Shown one piece after another: positions 16,926 through 25,914 of a DNA stretch of 64,000 bases (position 1 is its first letter; each line of letters starts with the position of its first letter). The notes under the pieces are model-generated. The model ran no database searches. It was not told the DNA's origin and saw nothing but the letters and a program-made list of their open reading frames with translations. Position numbers and translations under genes: made by a program. This stretch comes from JBPRGH01 sp051418055 (GTDB lineage Bacteria; Bacteroidota; Bacteroidia; Cytophagales; Cyclobacteriaceae): NCBI GenBank assembly GCA_051418055.1, contig JBPRGH010000041.1, positions 62,001-126,000 on the forward strand, in the 5' to 3' direction.

Positions 16926-17819
16926 TTACTCTACAATAAAGCTTCTGGTTTCTTTAACTTTTTGGGTTATATCAATCAGGTTAGCGTCAGTCAATACAAG
17001 ATCAGCACGGTTATTTCTAATCTGGTCCTGAATATTTAATTCTTCATAACTTTTTTCTATAGACTCCAGATCAGTGATCAATTCATTTATAGGCTCAGTT
17101 TGTTCAACCGATCTCAATAATTCAAGAAGGTCCCTGACTGCTTTTTCCTGCTCAAGTACAACACGGATCAAGGGAGTAAGAATAAGATTCCGTGCATCAT
17201 CAGGGAGGATATCCTTAGGATAATTATTTATTAATTGAGTAGAAACATATAAACCTTCAATAAAACTTCCGGTAATAATTAAAGCCGCGAGTTTATTCCT
17301 GTTTTCATCTTGTAAATAATTCTCTACCTGATTGATAGTTTCATTTAGCAAGTAAGCTAAGGAATCTTTATTGTTAAGGTTTTGCTCAAATCTTCTGATC
17401 AATTTTTGATCGAAAGCGCCGGATACACCAAGATCATCGGCAAGTTTTTTGGTTTTGCTCATATAACTTAAAGCTTCCTGAACTTTATCATAGGAGCTTA
17501 AGTATCCGATGTCAGCAGCGTAAACACCTAAATTTAAGGCAGCTTTATAATTCCGGTTGCTATATTGGTCTACTTTTGAGATATCATTTACCAGTGAAGC
17601 ATCATATTCTGCACCGGTGGCTTCAAGAAGATAAGGGATTTCTGAAGGGGAAGGTATTTCATATACCACTTCCTTTATTTGTTCCTTTACTTCAGATCTC
17701 TCAGTTTGTGCTTGTTCAAATTCTTCAGCAGCAGATTCTTCAGTATCTTTTGATCCGTTACATCCTACAAAAGTCAATGCAAGTGAAAAGATAATAATAA
17801 AGTTTAATTCTTTATACAT
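16926..17819 (-). CDS. Putative lipoprotein of unknown function
   Basis: A 297-residue protein if started at the ATG at 17819. A longer frame begins at 17855, but the shorter start places a clean lipoprotein signal (LALTFVGC) directly at the N terminus. An acidic linker follows the Cys, then an all-helical region with repeated Leu-rich amphipathic helices. Motifs such as NLGVYAADIGYLSSYDKVQEA, AALIITGSFIEGLYVSTQLI and a C-terminal helix pair resemble a family seen in Bacteroidota only as hypothetical proteins. It is a single gene bounded by its own terminator. No function can be assigned. Confidence 0.75.
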   Translation of the reverse strand: MYKELNFIIIFSLALTFVGCNGSKDTEESAAEEFEQAQTERSEVKEQIKEVVYEIPSPSEIPYLLEATGAEYDASLVNDISKVDQYSNRNYKAALNLGVYAADIGYLSSYDKVQEALSYMSKTKKLADDLGVSGAFDQKLIRRFEQNLNNKDSLAYLLNETINQVENYLQDENRNKLAALIITGSFIEGLYVSTQLINNYPKDILPDDARNLILTPLIRVVLEQEKAVRDLLELLRSVEQTEPINELITDLESIEKSYEELNIQDQIRNNRADLVLTDANLIDITQKVKETRSFIVE

Positions 17820-17957
17820 GGCAGTTCTTAGAGTTTTATCGTTATAGCAGCTCAATTTTAATACTTTTTTTACTGTGATTAAAAAATAAATGGCAAAATG
17901 TTTCTCAACATGGACATATTCCTTGTTTTTAAGAAATAAGAACGGATAAATTAAAAA

Positions 17958-18536
17958 TTACTGTTGCAGAAAAGTAATATTGAGTATAAAATCTACATCT
18001 TCACCTACAATTAATCCACCATTATCAAGTACATCGTTCCATTGTAATCCGTAGTCAAAGCGGTTAATTGTACCTTTTGCAGTAAAGCCGGCTTTTTTCT
18101 GTTTATCCAATAAGATCAGACCTGCATAATCTGCCTGAAGAGTAATTGGACGCGTTACATCTTTAATAGTAAGATCGCCGTCTATACGAAATGTTCCATC
18201 TTCATTTCTGCTAAAAGATGAATTCTTAAAATTCATGGTTGGATATTTATTAACATTAAAAAAATCATCATCCCGCAAATGCTTATCTCTTTCAAGATTG
18301 TGGGTCGTAATACTCGAAACATCAATCACTGCATTCAACCGAGCATTTTCAAAATCATCTCCATTTGTTGTAGCTGTTCCGCTAAAGGAGGTAAAATATC
18401 CTGTAACAGTTGAGATAGTTAGATGAGGTACTTCAAATTGTATTGACGAATGTGCAGGTTCTATAACCCATACAGTTTGAGCATTGGCTTGAAATAGTAC
18501 AAATATGCTTAAGAGGAGGCTGTTTAGAGTTTTCAT
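17958..18536 (-). CDS. YceI-family periplasmic protein
   Basis: A 192-residue secreted protein. A signal peptide ending ALA/NA-like (residues 1-19, LFQANAQ) is followed by a YceI beta-barrel domain with WVIEPAHSSIQFEVPHL, SFSGTA, DVSSITTHNLERDKHLR, FFNVNKYPTM and the closing NRFDYGLQWNDVL. The fold binds long isoprenoid chains such as octaprenyl phosphate in E. coli and Thermus homologs. It is monocistronic here; the flanking genes are a lipoprotein and a dehydrogenase. A role in carrying isoprenoids is only suggestive. Confidence 0.9.
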   Translation of the reverse strand: MKTLNSLLLSIFVLFQANAQTVWVIEPAHSSIQFEVPHLTISTVTGYFTSFSGTATTNGDDFENARLNAVIDVSSITTHNLERDKHLRDDDFFNVNKYPTMNFKNSSFSRNEDGTFRIDGDLTIKDVTRPITLQADYAGLILLDKQKKAGFTAKGTINRFDYGLQWNDVLDNGGLIVGEDVDFILNITFLQQ

Positions 18537-18654
18537 AATAGCAGGGGGTTTAGTTGATAGAAGGTAAGAATTTTAATTGAAAATTCAAAGGATTTAAAAC
18601 TCCAATTGAGCCAAATGGTTACAGTATTAGGAAGGAAAATTTAAAGAATTAGCT

Positions 18655-20022
18655 ATGAGCCTTGATGTTATAAACCCTGCTGATAATGCCAAAATAAATT
18701 CATTTAAAGAAATGAATGAGGAAGAGGTAAATAAAGTTATAGAACTGGTAGATGCAAACTGGCAGCAATGGAAAAATGTAAGCTTTACTGAACGGGCAAA
18801 TCTTATGCGTAAAGCAGCTAAAGTTTTAAAAGATAATAAAAATAAATATGCCCAACTTATGACAGACGAAATGGGTAAAGTTTATAAGCAGGGAATTTCA
18901 GAGGTTGAAAAATGTGCATGGGTTTGTGAATACTATGCAGATAACGCTGAAGACTTTTTGAAAGAACAAATGGTTGAAACTGATGCTTCCAAAAGTTTTT
19001 TTACCTATCAGCCACTTGGAGTGGTGCTTGCAGTAATGCCGTGGAATTTTCCTTTCTGGCAGGTTTTTCGTTTTGCAGCTCCGGGACTTATGGCCGGTAA
19101 TGCTGCTGTGCTCAAACATGCCTCCAATGTACCGGGATGTGCAATGGCTATAGAGGAGGTTTTTAGAGAAGCCGGGTTTCCTGAAAACCTCTTTCGTACG
19201 TTGCTTATCGGGAGTTCTGAGGTAGATAAAGTAATAGATAATCCAAAGATTAAAGCAGCCACCCTTACCGGGAGTGTTGGTGCCGGAAAATCTATAGCCG
19301 GTCAGGCAGGAAAAAATTTAAAAAAGACTGTATTGGAATTGGGAGGAAGTGATCCTTATCTGATCTTGGAGGATGCCGATATTGATCATGCAGCAAAGAC
19401 CTGTGTAAAAAGCAGATTGATAAACAGCGGACAAAGCTGTATTGCCGCTAAACGCTTTATTGTAGTCGAGAAGGTCAGGGAGCCGTTTGAAAAAGCATTT
19501 ATAGCAGAGATGAAAGCCCAGAAGATGGGTGACCCAAATGATGAGGATACAGCTATTGGCCCGCAGGCACGTGTTGATCTGAGAGACCAGCTTCATGAGC
19601 AGGTGAAGAAAAGCATAGAAAAAGGTGCGGAATGTGTATTAGGTGGAGAAATACCTGACAAAGAAGGTGCATGGTACCCACCTACAATTTTAAAAAATGT
19701 TAAACCTGGAATGCCAGCTTATGAAGAGGAGTTATTTGGTCCTGTAGCAGCAATAATAAGTGCCAGAGATGAAGAAGAAGCAATTCTTATAGCCAATGAT
19801 TCTGTATTTGGATTAGGAGCTGCTGTTTTTACAAAAGATAAGAAAAGGGGAGAAAAAATAGCTGCTGAAAAGCTTCAGGCGGGGTGTTGTTTTGTGAATG
19901 ATTTTGTAAAATCAGATCCACGTTTACCATTTGGCGGAGTGAAGGAAAGTGGGTATGGCAGAGAACTCTCCCATTTTGGAATTCAGGAATTTGTTAATAT
20001 CAAAACGGTGTATGTGGCATAA
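18655..20022 (+). CDS. NAD(P)-dependent succinate-semialdehyde dehydrogenase (Sad/GabD type)
   Basis: A 455-residue aldehyde dehydrogenase. The active-site Cys is in NSGQSCIAAKRFIV, the general base Glu is in LELGGSDPYLILEDADID, the cofactor loop is TGSVGAGKSIAGQAG, and the C-terminal motif is PFGGVKESGYGREL. The FTERANLMRKAAKVL and WNFPFWQVFRFAAPGLMAGNA stretches place it with the short (about 455-residue) succinate-semialdehyde dehydrogenases such as YneI/Sad, which oxidise succinate semialdehyde to succinate. No GABA transaminase gene adjoins it. Other small aldehydes are possible substrates. Confidence 0.85.
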   Translation: MSLDVINPADNAKINSFKEMNEEEVNKVIELVDANWQQWKNVSFTERANLMRKAAKVLKDNKNKYAQLMTDEMGKVYKQGISEVEKCAWVCEYYADNAEDFLKEQMVETDASKSFFTYQPLGVVLAVMPWNFPFWQVFRFAAPGLMAGNAAVLKHASNVPGCAMAIEEVFREAGFPENLFRTLLIGSSEVDKVIDNPKIKAATLTGSVGAGKSIAGQAGKNLKKTVLELGGSDPYLILEDADIDHAAKTCVKSRLINSGQSCIAAKRFIVVEKVREPFEKAFIAEMKAQKMGDPNDEDTAIGPQARVDLRDQLHEQVKKSIEKGAECVLGGEIPDKEGAWYPPTILKNVKPGMPAYEEELFGPVAAIISARDEEEAILIANDSVFGLGAAVFTKDKKRGEKIAAEKLQAGCCFVNDFVKSDPRLPFGGVKESGYGRELSHFGIQEFVNIKTVYVA

Positions 20023-20145
20023 GATGTGGAAAATAATTCACATCTAATAAATTTAAAAGCCTGTTAATGCTTCTGCTTGTACGTTTATTTTAGGTATGAT
20101 TTTTTTACATAAACCATTGGATCAAAAATTTTTTAAAAAAAAATA

Positions 20146-20976
20146 ATGAGAAGAGTAGCAATTTTATTCTGTTTAATAGGAAGTTTAAGTACAACAGTAA
20201 AAAGTCAGGAACATAAGAATGAAGAGAAACCTGAAAAAATATATGAAGTTAATCTAAAAGTAGATATACCAATAGCTCTTGCAGGTAGTGCACTTACTGC
20301 CTATGGTTTTAAGCTCATATCTGAAAAGGAAGGATCAACCCCTGAACAGGTAAATGCTTTAAATTTTGAGCAGGATGTTTCAGGGTTTAACAGATTGTTT
20401 GGAGAGCCACGATATAGTGAGGCAGCAAGTAATACAAGTGATATATTATTTTATGGGGCATTTCCCTTGGGTGTTGGATTATTGGCAGATAAAGCCAGCA
20501 GGAGTGATTTTTGGACAATTATGGTAATGTATTGGGAAGCTTTGGCAATAACAGGAACTATTTATGCACAAACAGCCGCACACGTTGATAAATACCGGCC
20601 ACTGGCATATCCTGGATCAGGTGCCCCTTTAGGGGAGAGAACTGAAGATGGAGCCAAAAATTCTTTTCCCGGAGGCCATCCAACAATTACTGCAACAGCG
20701 ACTTTCTTTATTGCCAAAGTACTTTCAGACAATAACCCTGATAGAAAAGGTTTGAAAATAGCTGCTTATAGCACTGCTTCTGCTTTAACGTTAACTAATG
20801 CTTACCTAAGATGGAAAGCAGGGAAGCATTTTGCATCTGATCTATTGGTAGGTCTGACTTATTCCACAGCTATTGGTATACTAGTACCGGAGTTCCATAA
20901 AATTTCCAGGAAAAATGACCGGTTATCTCTCTATAGTGGCCCTAATGGCATGACGTTATCATATAAACTGGAATGA
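20146..20976 (+). CDS. PAP2-family membrane phosphatase
   Basis: A 276-residue protein with a signal peptide (about 1-20) and several hydrophobic segments. The three PAP2 phosphatase motifs are recognisable: HVDKYRPLAYPG (C1, KxxxxxxRP-like), FPGGHPTITATATFF (C2, PSGH-like with Gly for Ser) and LRWKAGKHFASDLLVG (C3, R-x5-H-x3-D). The family removes phosphate from lipid phosphates such as phosphatidic acid, undecaprenyl diphosphate or lipid A. A strand-rich C-terminal tail follows. Catalytic residues appear intact, so activity is likely; the substrate is open. Confidence 0.85.
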   Translation: MRRVAILFCLIGSLSTTVKSQEHKNEEKPEKIYEVNLKVDIPIALAGSALTAYGFKLISEKEGSTPEQVNALNFEQDVSGFNRLFGEPRYSEAASNTSDILFYGAFPLGVGLLADKASRSDFWTIMVMYWEALAITGTIYAQTAAHVDKYRPLAYPGSGAPLGERTEDGAKNSFPGGHPTITATATFFIAKVLSDNNPDRKGLKIAAYSTASALTLTNAYLRWKAGKHFASDLLVGLTYSTAIGILVPEFHKISRKNDRLSLYSGPNGMTLSYKLE

Positions 20977-21056
20977 TATATTAAGTAGCTTCATGCTCCG
21001 GATTTTTAAACAATATCCCCTGTTTCCTTTTTCCTATTAAAGTAGGAATACACTTT

Positions 21057-22091
21057 ATGGAAAGAGAAATTTTAACCGATCTCGGTATACTGGGTGCTTT
21101 TATAGTAGGTGCAATTATTGTGCATTTTGCTCTGTTTAGAGTATTACGTGGCATATTTGTAAGAGCAGAGGGTTTTGAGCCAAACCTGTTGAAAAAAGCT
21201 AAACCACCGGCTCTTGGGCTTTTAATTATTTTGGCCATTACCTTTGCTCTTCCTGTTACGGATCTCGAACAGTATATTCATGAATCGGTCCGGCATATTT
21301 TGTCGCTCCTTATTATTTTCTTTCTGGCATGGCTCCTGATAAAGATCATTTCTATAATCAGGGGGATTGTATTATTATCTTTTGATATTCAGGAACAGGA
21401 TAATTTAAAGGCGAGGAAAGCATATACACAATTGCGTATCCTTGAGCGGATAACAATATTTTTAATTGTCCTTATAGCTGTTGGTGTTTCTTTAATGACT
21501 TTTGATACCATCAGGCAGATAGGTGTTAGTTTACTGGCTTCTGCCGGACTGGCGGGTATTATACTTGGTTTTGCTGCTCAAAAAGCCATTGCCACTGTTC
21601 TTGCAGGCTTTCAAATAGCAATGACACAGCCAATCCGTATTGATGATGTCGTAATTGTTGACGGAGAATGGGGTAGGGTGGAAGAGATCCATTTAACATA
21701 TGTGGTGGTTAAAATATGGGATGAACGACGGCTGGTAGTTCCAACTACCTATTTTATTGATCATTCTTTTCAGAACTGGACACGCGTATCTGCGGATATA
21801 TTAGGAACAATATTTATTTATACCGATTATTCAGTTGACTTTGAGGCATTGCGAAAATTTTTTCTTGAGTCTATTGAGAAAGAGGAGAAATGGGACGGAA
21901 GGGTTAAAGTAATGCAGGTAACAGATAGTACGGAAAAAAGCGTCCAGATAAGGTTTCTTGTTAGCGCCAGCGATTCAGGTTCAGCCTGGGACCTGCGGGT
22001 TTCCCTGAGGGAGAAAATAATCAGTTATCTTCAGAAAAATCACCCGGGGGCTCTTCCACAGTTCAGGTTAAATGAATTAAAAAAAATATGA
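21057..22091 (+). CDS. mscS: Small-conductance mechanosensitive channel (MscS family)
   Basis: A 344-residue membrane protein. Hydrophobic segments at about 9-28, 50-70 and 78-100, plus a pair near 130-170, lead to the pore-lining TM3 with its Gly/Ala pattern (LLASAGLAGIILGFAAQKAIATVLAGFQIAMTQP is split here: LLASAGLAGI, then FAAQKAIATVLAGF). The cytoplasmic beta domain then begins with IDDVVIVDGEWGRVEEI. The length fits the YnaI/MscS-like group with extra N-terminal helices. Such channels open under membrane tension and protect from osmotic downshift. It is a single gene. Confidence 0.9.
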   Translation: MEREILTDLGILGAFIVGAIIVHFALFRVLRGIFVRAEGFEPNLLKKAKPPALGLLIILAITFALPVTDLEQYIHESVRHILSLLIIFFLAWLLIKIISIIRGIVLLSFDIQEQDNLKARKAYTQLRILERITIFLIVLIAVGVSLMTFDTIRQIGVSLLASAGLAGIILGFAAQKAIATVLAGFQIAMTQPIRIDDVVIVDGEWGRVEEIHLTYVVVKIWDERRLVVPTTYFIDHSFQNWTRVSADILGTIFIYTDYSVDFEALRKFFLESIEKEEKWDGRVKVMQVTDSTEKSVQIRFLVSASDSGSAWDLRVSLREKIISYLQKNHPGALPQFRLNELKKI

Positions 22092-22180
22092 AATCAGAAA
22101 TCTGAAATCGTAGCGAAGCGGAGATTCACGAGGGGATGTGCGGCATGCTATGCGGGTACGAGTAAATCAGAGATCTGAAA
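22091..22180. repeat. Short GC-richer block bounded by 17-bp near-identical direct repeats
   Basis: AAATCAGAAATCTGAAA (22091-22107) and AAATCAGAGATCTGAAA (22164-22180) differ at one base and flank about 56 bp that are markedly more GC-rich than the neighbourhood. Each repeat is itself close to palindromic. The block lies between the ends of the convergent mscS and mlaD genes, starting on the last base of the mscS stop codon. Confidence 0.55.
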
Positions 22181-22228
22181 GTAGGGTCTAAAATTACTAA
22201 TTAATAAGACTCAAGACTAATTACTGTT

Positions 22229-23182
22229 TTAATCCTTATTCCCACCAAAAAGATTCAAAATCCAGCTATTATCCACAGTATTAATGGCTTCATCCAGGTC
22301 CTGCGTCCCTTTTTTAATATTTATTATCGTTTGATGCAGGTCTTTGGCCATGGTGCTGTCATTCAGTAATTTTTGTATAGCACCCTTTTCGGAATTAAGT
22401 TTATCCATAAATATTTTCATGTCCCTCCCTGCTTTAGTCATCATGGTGCTCGTTTTGTGTAAGGAATCTAATGTTGCCCCTACGTCATGTGCCCACTCTT
22501 CATCGTAAATAAGTTTGGTGGCCAAACCGTCACCTTCATTGAGATTTTCTGCCATTTCATTTATTTCCGTCGTAAACTGACGTACATCTCTGGAAGAGGC
22601 TTCTATTAAAGTAAGGGACCTGTTTACTCGATTCATTAAAGTGGTGTCATAGATCATTTTACCCAATGCGCCTTTACCACTCTTGATTCTCTCACTTATA
22701 TCCGCAAGGTTTTCTGTTAACCGGTTTGCCTCGTTAGCAGTTTTGGCTATTCTTTGCAATACATCCTCCATTCCTATAGGCTCCCTGCTTGGTATAATAG
22801 TGCCAGGTTCAATGACAGGTGCAGCTTCGCCTCCTTGTGATATGGAGACCATTTTATTACCCATTAGGCCCTCACTTTCAATAGTGGCGTAAGAATCTTC
22901 TTTCATGAATTGGGCAGCTTCCTCTTCAACGTTCATTATTACTTTAACTGTTGTATCACTTATAATCCTCACTTCCTTTACTACGCCAACCTTTATACCG
23001 GAAAACCTGACGTTATTCCCCTCTTTAAGACCTTCTACACTTTTAAAAATGGCAGAAACTTCTATCCTTTCACCAAACAAGCCTCTGTCAGTACCCATAT
23101 AATAAATGACCCCAACAAATATTATCAGGCCGATAGTTACGAATATTCCTAATCTTACTTTCTTTTTTTTATCTTCTTCCAT
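22229..23182 (-). CDS. mlaD: MlaD-family (MCE domain) lipid-transport protein
   Basis: A 317-residue protein with one N-terminal membrane anchor (about 11-29) and an MCE domain at about 38-115 (FKSVEGLKEGNNVRFSGIKVG, GLMGNKMVSISQG). A long helical C-terminal region follows, with repeated LTENLADISERI-type heptads and the motif GKGALGKMIYDTTLMNRV. By family it forms a hexameric ring that passes phospholipids between the membranes. It is the last gene of the mlaE-mlaF-mlaD run, 11 bp after the ATPase gene. The C-terminal helices are longer than in E. coli MlaD (183 residues), as is common in Bacteroidota. Confidence 0.9.
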   Translation of the reverse strand: MEEDKKKKVRLGIFVTIGLIIFVGVIYYMGTDRGLFGERIEVSAIFKSVEGLKEGNNVRFSGIKVGVVKEVRIISDTTVKVIMNVEEEAAQFMKEDSYATIESEGLMGNKMVSISQGGEAAPVIEPGTIIPSREPIGMEDVLQRIAKTANEANRLTENLADISERIKSGKGALGKMIYDTTLMNRVNRSLTLIEASSRDVRQFTTEINEMAENLNEGDGLATKLIYDEEWAHDVGATLDSLHKTSTMMTKAGRDMKIFMDKLNSEKGAIQKLLNDSTMAKDLHQTIINIKKGTQDLDEAINTVDNSWILNLFGGNKD

Positions 23183-23193
23183 TTTTATTGCTC

Positions 23194-23934
23194 TTATCCA
23201 AAGAATGCTTTTATATGGTCTTTTGTTGAATTTTTTAATTCATCATAGGTGCCTTTTTCTTCTAATTGACCCTCATGAAGCACAGCCATACGGTTAGCAA
23301 CAATTTTAGCACTTGCCATATCATGCGAAATAATTATGGAACTCATATCATGTTTTTCCTGAAGCTCCAGGATCAATTCACTGATTTCTCTTGAGGTCAC
23401 TGTATCAAGTCCTGCCGTAGGTTCATCATAAAGCATAACCTGCGGGTTTTGAATGAATGATCGCGCCAGTGCAATTCTTTTCTGCATACCGCCACTTAGA
23501 TCATTGGGCATTTTTTTTCTTGTTTCAGGAAGCCCCACACTCTCCAGTGCATCATCTATTCTGTCTTTTATTTCACCTTTAGACAAATTAGTGGTTTTTT
23601 CAAGGGGAAATCGAAGATTGTCTTCAATATTTAAAGAATCATATAATGCCCCATGCTGAAACAAAAAACCTATTCTGGTACGTAGATCATGAAGTTTTTT
23701 AAGCTCAAGCTCATGAACTTTTTTACCCAGAATCTCAATTTCACCTTTATCAGGTTCCAGAAGTCCGACAATACATTTTATAAAAACTGATTTACCCGAC
23801 CCGGACCTGCCAAGTATGACAAAGTTTTCTTTTTCGTTCAGGCATAGATCTACTCCCTTTAAAATATGCAGGTCACCAAAAGATTTATAGATCCCCTTAA
23901 CTATTATTGGGCAATTTTCATTGTTATTACTCAT
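23194..23934 (-). CDS. mlaF: MlaF-family ABC transporter ATPase
   Basis: A 246-residue ATPase. Walker A is GRSGSGKSV (about 38-46), the Q-loop is IGFLFQHGALYDSLN, the ABC signature DLSGGMQKRIALARS lies near 141-155, Walker B is VMLYDEPTAGLD, and the switch His is in IIISHDMASA. The GMQKR form of the signature is characteristic of the Mla/Ttg2 subfamily. It overlaps the permease gene by 4 bp. It powers lipid movement through MlaE and MlaD. Confidence 0.93.
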   Translation of the reverse strand: MSNNNENCPIIVKGIYKSFGDLHILKGVDLCLNEKENFVILGRSGSGKSVFIKCIVGLLEPDKGEIEILGKKVHELELKKLHDLRTRIGFLFQHGALYDSLNIEDNLRFPLEKTTNLSKGEIKDRIDDALESVGLPETRKKMPNDLSGGMQKRIALARSFIQNPQVMLYDEPTAGLDTVTSREISELILELQEKHDMSSIIISHDMASAKIVANRMAVLHEGQLEEKGTYDELKNSTKDHIKAFFG

Positions 23935-24713
23935 ATAGGCATAAAAAATTGGGTGATCTGCACAGCCACCAGGTCAATCACAAAAATACTTATTGAAGCT
24001 ACTACAACGGCAGAGTTGGCAGCCTGTCCAACACCAGCTGTTCCACCTGAGGTATGATAACCTTTATAACAAGCTACTAAGCCAATGGCCAAACCAAAGA
24101 ATATTGTTTTTATTGTAGAACCAATAATATCTACCCAAAGTAAAATATCAACAGCCTGTCTTAAAAAATAGAGAAGACTATATTCTTCCTGTAGGTTGAG
24201 TGCCAGATAAGAACCAAATAAAGCGATAGCATCAGCATAAAAAACAAGAATGGGAAGCATAATTGTACAAGCAAGTACGCGTGTGTTTATTAGGTAATGG
24301 AAAGGATTGACTCCAGAGACAGTCATAGCATCAATCTGTTCCGTAACCTTCATAGAGCCTACTTCAGATCCAATACTGGAAGCAACTTTTCCAGCTGTAA
24401 TTAATGCTGTGAGCACGGGGCCAATTTCTCTTATTATTGAAACAGAGATAGTGGCAGGCATCCATGACTCTGCCCCAACATCCCTCATAGTGGGAAGTAT
24501 CTGTAGCGTCATTACAACTCCTATTATAAAAGCGGTTAACCCTACCAGAAAAAGTGAGTTATTCCCGACCCGGTAACATTGGTTTAATAATTCGTTAAGG
24601 TCAGGCATTTTTTTAAAAAATTCTCTAAAAAATCGTCCGGTAAAGGCAGCAAGGCCTCCAAAATCATAAAATGCATTTTTAATTCTGCTGGGCAGCAATT
24701 CAATTGGCTGCAT
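23931..24713 (-). CDS. mlaE: MlaE-family permease
   Basis: A 260-residue permease of the MlaE/YrbE family. Five to six hydrophobic segments lie at about 55-75, 90-115, 150-175, 200-225 and 235-258. Family motifs are the REIGPVLTALITAGKVAS stretch, GSEVGSMKVTEQIDAM and GGTAGVGQAANSAVV near the C terminus. It is the first gene of the operon. MlaB and MlaC homologs are absent, as is typical for Bacteroidota. The 254-bp gap to the SpoIIAA-like gene on the other strand shows no other clear signal. Confidence 0.93.
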   Translation of the reverse strand: MQPIELLPSRIKNAFYDFGGLAAFTGRFFREFFKKMPDLNELLNQCYRVGNNSLFLVGLTAFIIGVVMTLQILPTMRDVGAESWMPATISVSIIREIGPVLTALITAGKVASSIGSEVGSMKVTEQIDAMTVSGVNPFHYLINTRVLACTIMLPILVFYADAIALFGSYLALNLQEEYSLLYFLRQAVDILLWVDIIGSTIKTIFFGLAIGLVACYKGYHTSGGTAGVGQAANSAVVVASISIFVIDLVAVQITQFFMPI

Positions 24714-24967
24714 TATCTCGATTGGTTTTTGGTGTTCAACATATTTTCTAATTTGGCTAAAACCTGATTTTTGTTTTTCTAAATGCTATTTCAGGATTAT
24801 ACCTAAAACAGGTAATCATTCCTATTAAAGCATTGTCTTAAAATAAATTTATACTTCTATAACAACCTCAACCTGTTTTAGATATATTAAATGCTAAATA
24901 CTCAAGAATTTACAATCCAGATAAACATTTATTTTCTCAGTTGTTAATCCTACTAAAGGAGTGGAAA

Positions 24968-25333
24968 ATGTTTACAATCATTAGTGAGCCAGACAGTAAT
25001 ACTATTGCGTTAAGAATAAGTGCAGCAGTTACAAAGGAAGATTACGAACTAACATTGCCCCGCCTGCGTGATAAGATCAAAACTCAAGGTAAAATTAATC
25101 TGTATTGTGAGATTGATCAGATAGCATCTATTACTCCGGGTGCAGTATGGGAGGATATTAAATTTGATGTAAAGCATCTTAATGACTTTAAACGTGTGGG
25201 AGTTGTAGGTAGTAAAGCCCGACATGAGTGGATGACAAATTTTGGAGGTTTTTTTACTTCAGCGGATGTAAAATATTTTGATGAGAGCGACAAAGCCAAA
25301 GCAATGGATTGGGTTGTAAAGGGAGAGGAATAA
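24968..25333 (+). CDS. SpoIIAA-like (STAS/CRAL-TRIO-fold) protein
   Basis: A 121-residue cytosolic protein of the SpoIIAA-like family (PF11964 type). It shows MFTIISEPDSNTIALRIS, a central INLYCEIDQ strand, and the C-terminal IKFDVKHLNDFKRVGVVG followed by KYFDESDKAKAMDWV. The ATG at 24968 is chosen over an upstream alternative at 24941 because AAAGGAG precedes it at suitable distance and the family begins here. The biological role is unknown. It sits 33 bp ahead of a broken osmC gene and may once have formed a stress-related pair with it. Confidence 0.85.
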   Translation: MFTIISEPDSNTIALRISAAVTKEDYELTLPRLRDKIKTQGKINLYCEIDQIASITPGAVWEDIKFDVKHLNDFKRVGVVGSKARHEWMTNFGGFFTSADVKYFDESDKAKAMDWVVKGEE

Positions 25334-25366
25334 AAAATAAAAATAATAAAAAATAAAATAAATACT

Positions 25367-25797
25367 ATGGAAAATAGATCAAATGCCACCTGGAAAGGAA
25401 CGCTAAAAAAAGGTAGCGGAGAATTTATTGTTGGAGAAAATGAATACATGGGAATATATTCCTTTAAGTCAAGATTCGAAAAGGATAAGGATACAAAAGG
25501 AACAAACCCCGAAGAATTACTTGCGCAGCTCATGCCAGTTGCTTTAGCCAGGCTTATTCCCTGATGATTGAAGAAGAAGGTGGTGATCCTGAAGAAATTA
25601 AAACATCAGCTAAGGTGAGCCTGGAAAAGAAAGGTGATGGATTTGAGATAACAAAAATTCATTTATCTACTTCTGTAAAGGCCGGGAACATCGATAAGGA
25701 TAAATTAAAAGAGCTTGCTAAAAAAGCTAAAGAAGGTTGCCCCGTTTCTAAACTATTTAAAGGTGCAGAAATTTCTTTGGAAACAGAGGTCAGGTAA
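25367..25797 (+). pseudogene. osmC: OsmC-family peroxiredoxin gene with a one-base frameshift
   Basis: Two abutting frames together make one full OsmC/Ohr protein. The first (from 25367) gives the N-terminal half through GTNPEELL, then runs into LAQLMPVALARLIP and stops at 25562-25564. Shifting by one base at about 25523-25526 restores AAHASCFSQAYSLMIEEE, with the first redox Cys, and continues into the frame ending at 25797 with the second Cys in GCPVSKLFKGAEISLE. An expected GCN-GCA-GCT-CAT reads GCGCAGCTCAT here, so one base is missing. The intact protein would be a cytosolic thiol peroxidase of about 143 residues. Gene decay, a sequencing error and recoding are all possible. Confidence 0.9.
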
Positions 25798-25914
25798 TTA
25801 TTAGTAAGTTTGCGTTTTATTTAGAGGCCTAAAATTTAAATTTTCAGGTCATTATGTTCCTTTTTGTTTAAATTTTAGCTGATCCTATTCCAAAGAGTAG
25901 AATTTATAAAAGTT

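Noticed and set aside
20022..20045. Hairpin AGATGTG/CACATCT after the aldehyde dehydrogenase gene
   Set aside because: Stem is short and AT-rich with no T run, so I do not call it a terminator.
25117..25533. 138-codon open frame on the minus strand
   Set aside because: It is opposite the SpoIIAA-like and osmC genes and its translation (low-complexity Ser/Phe) has no family look.
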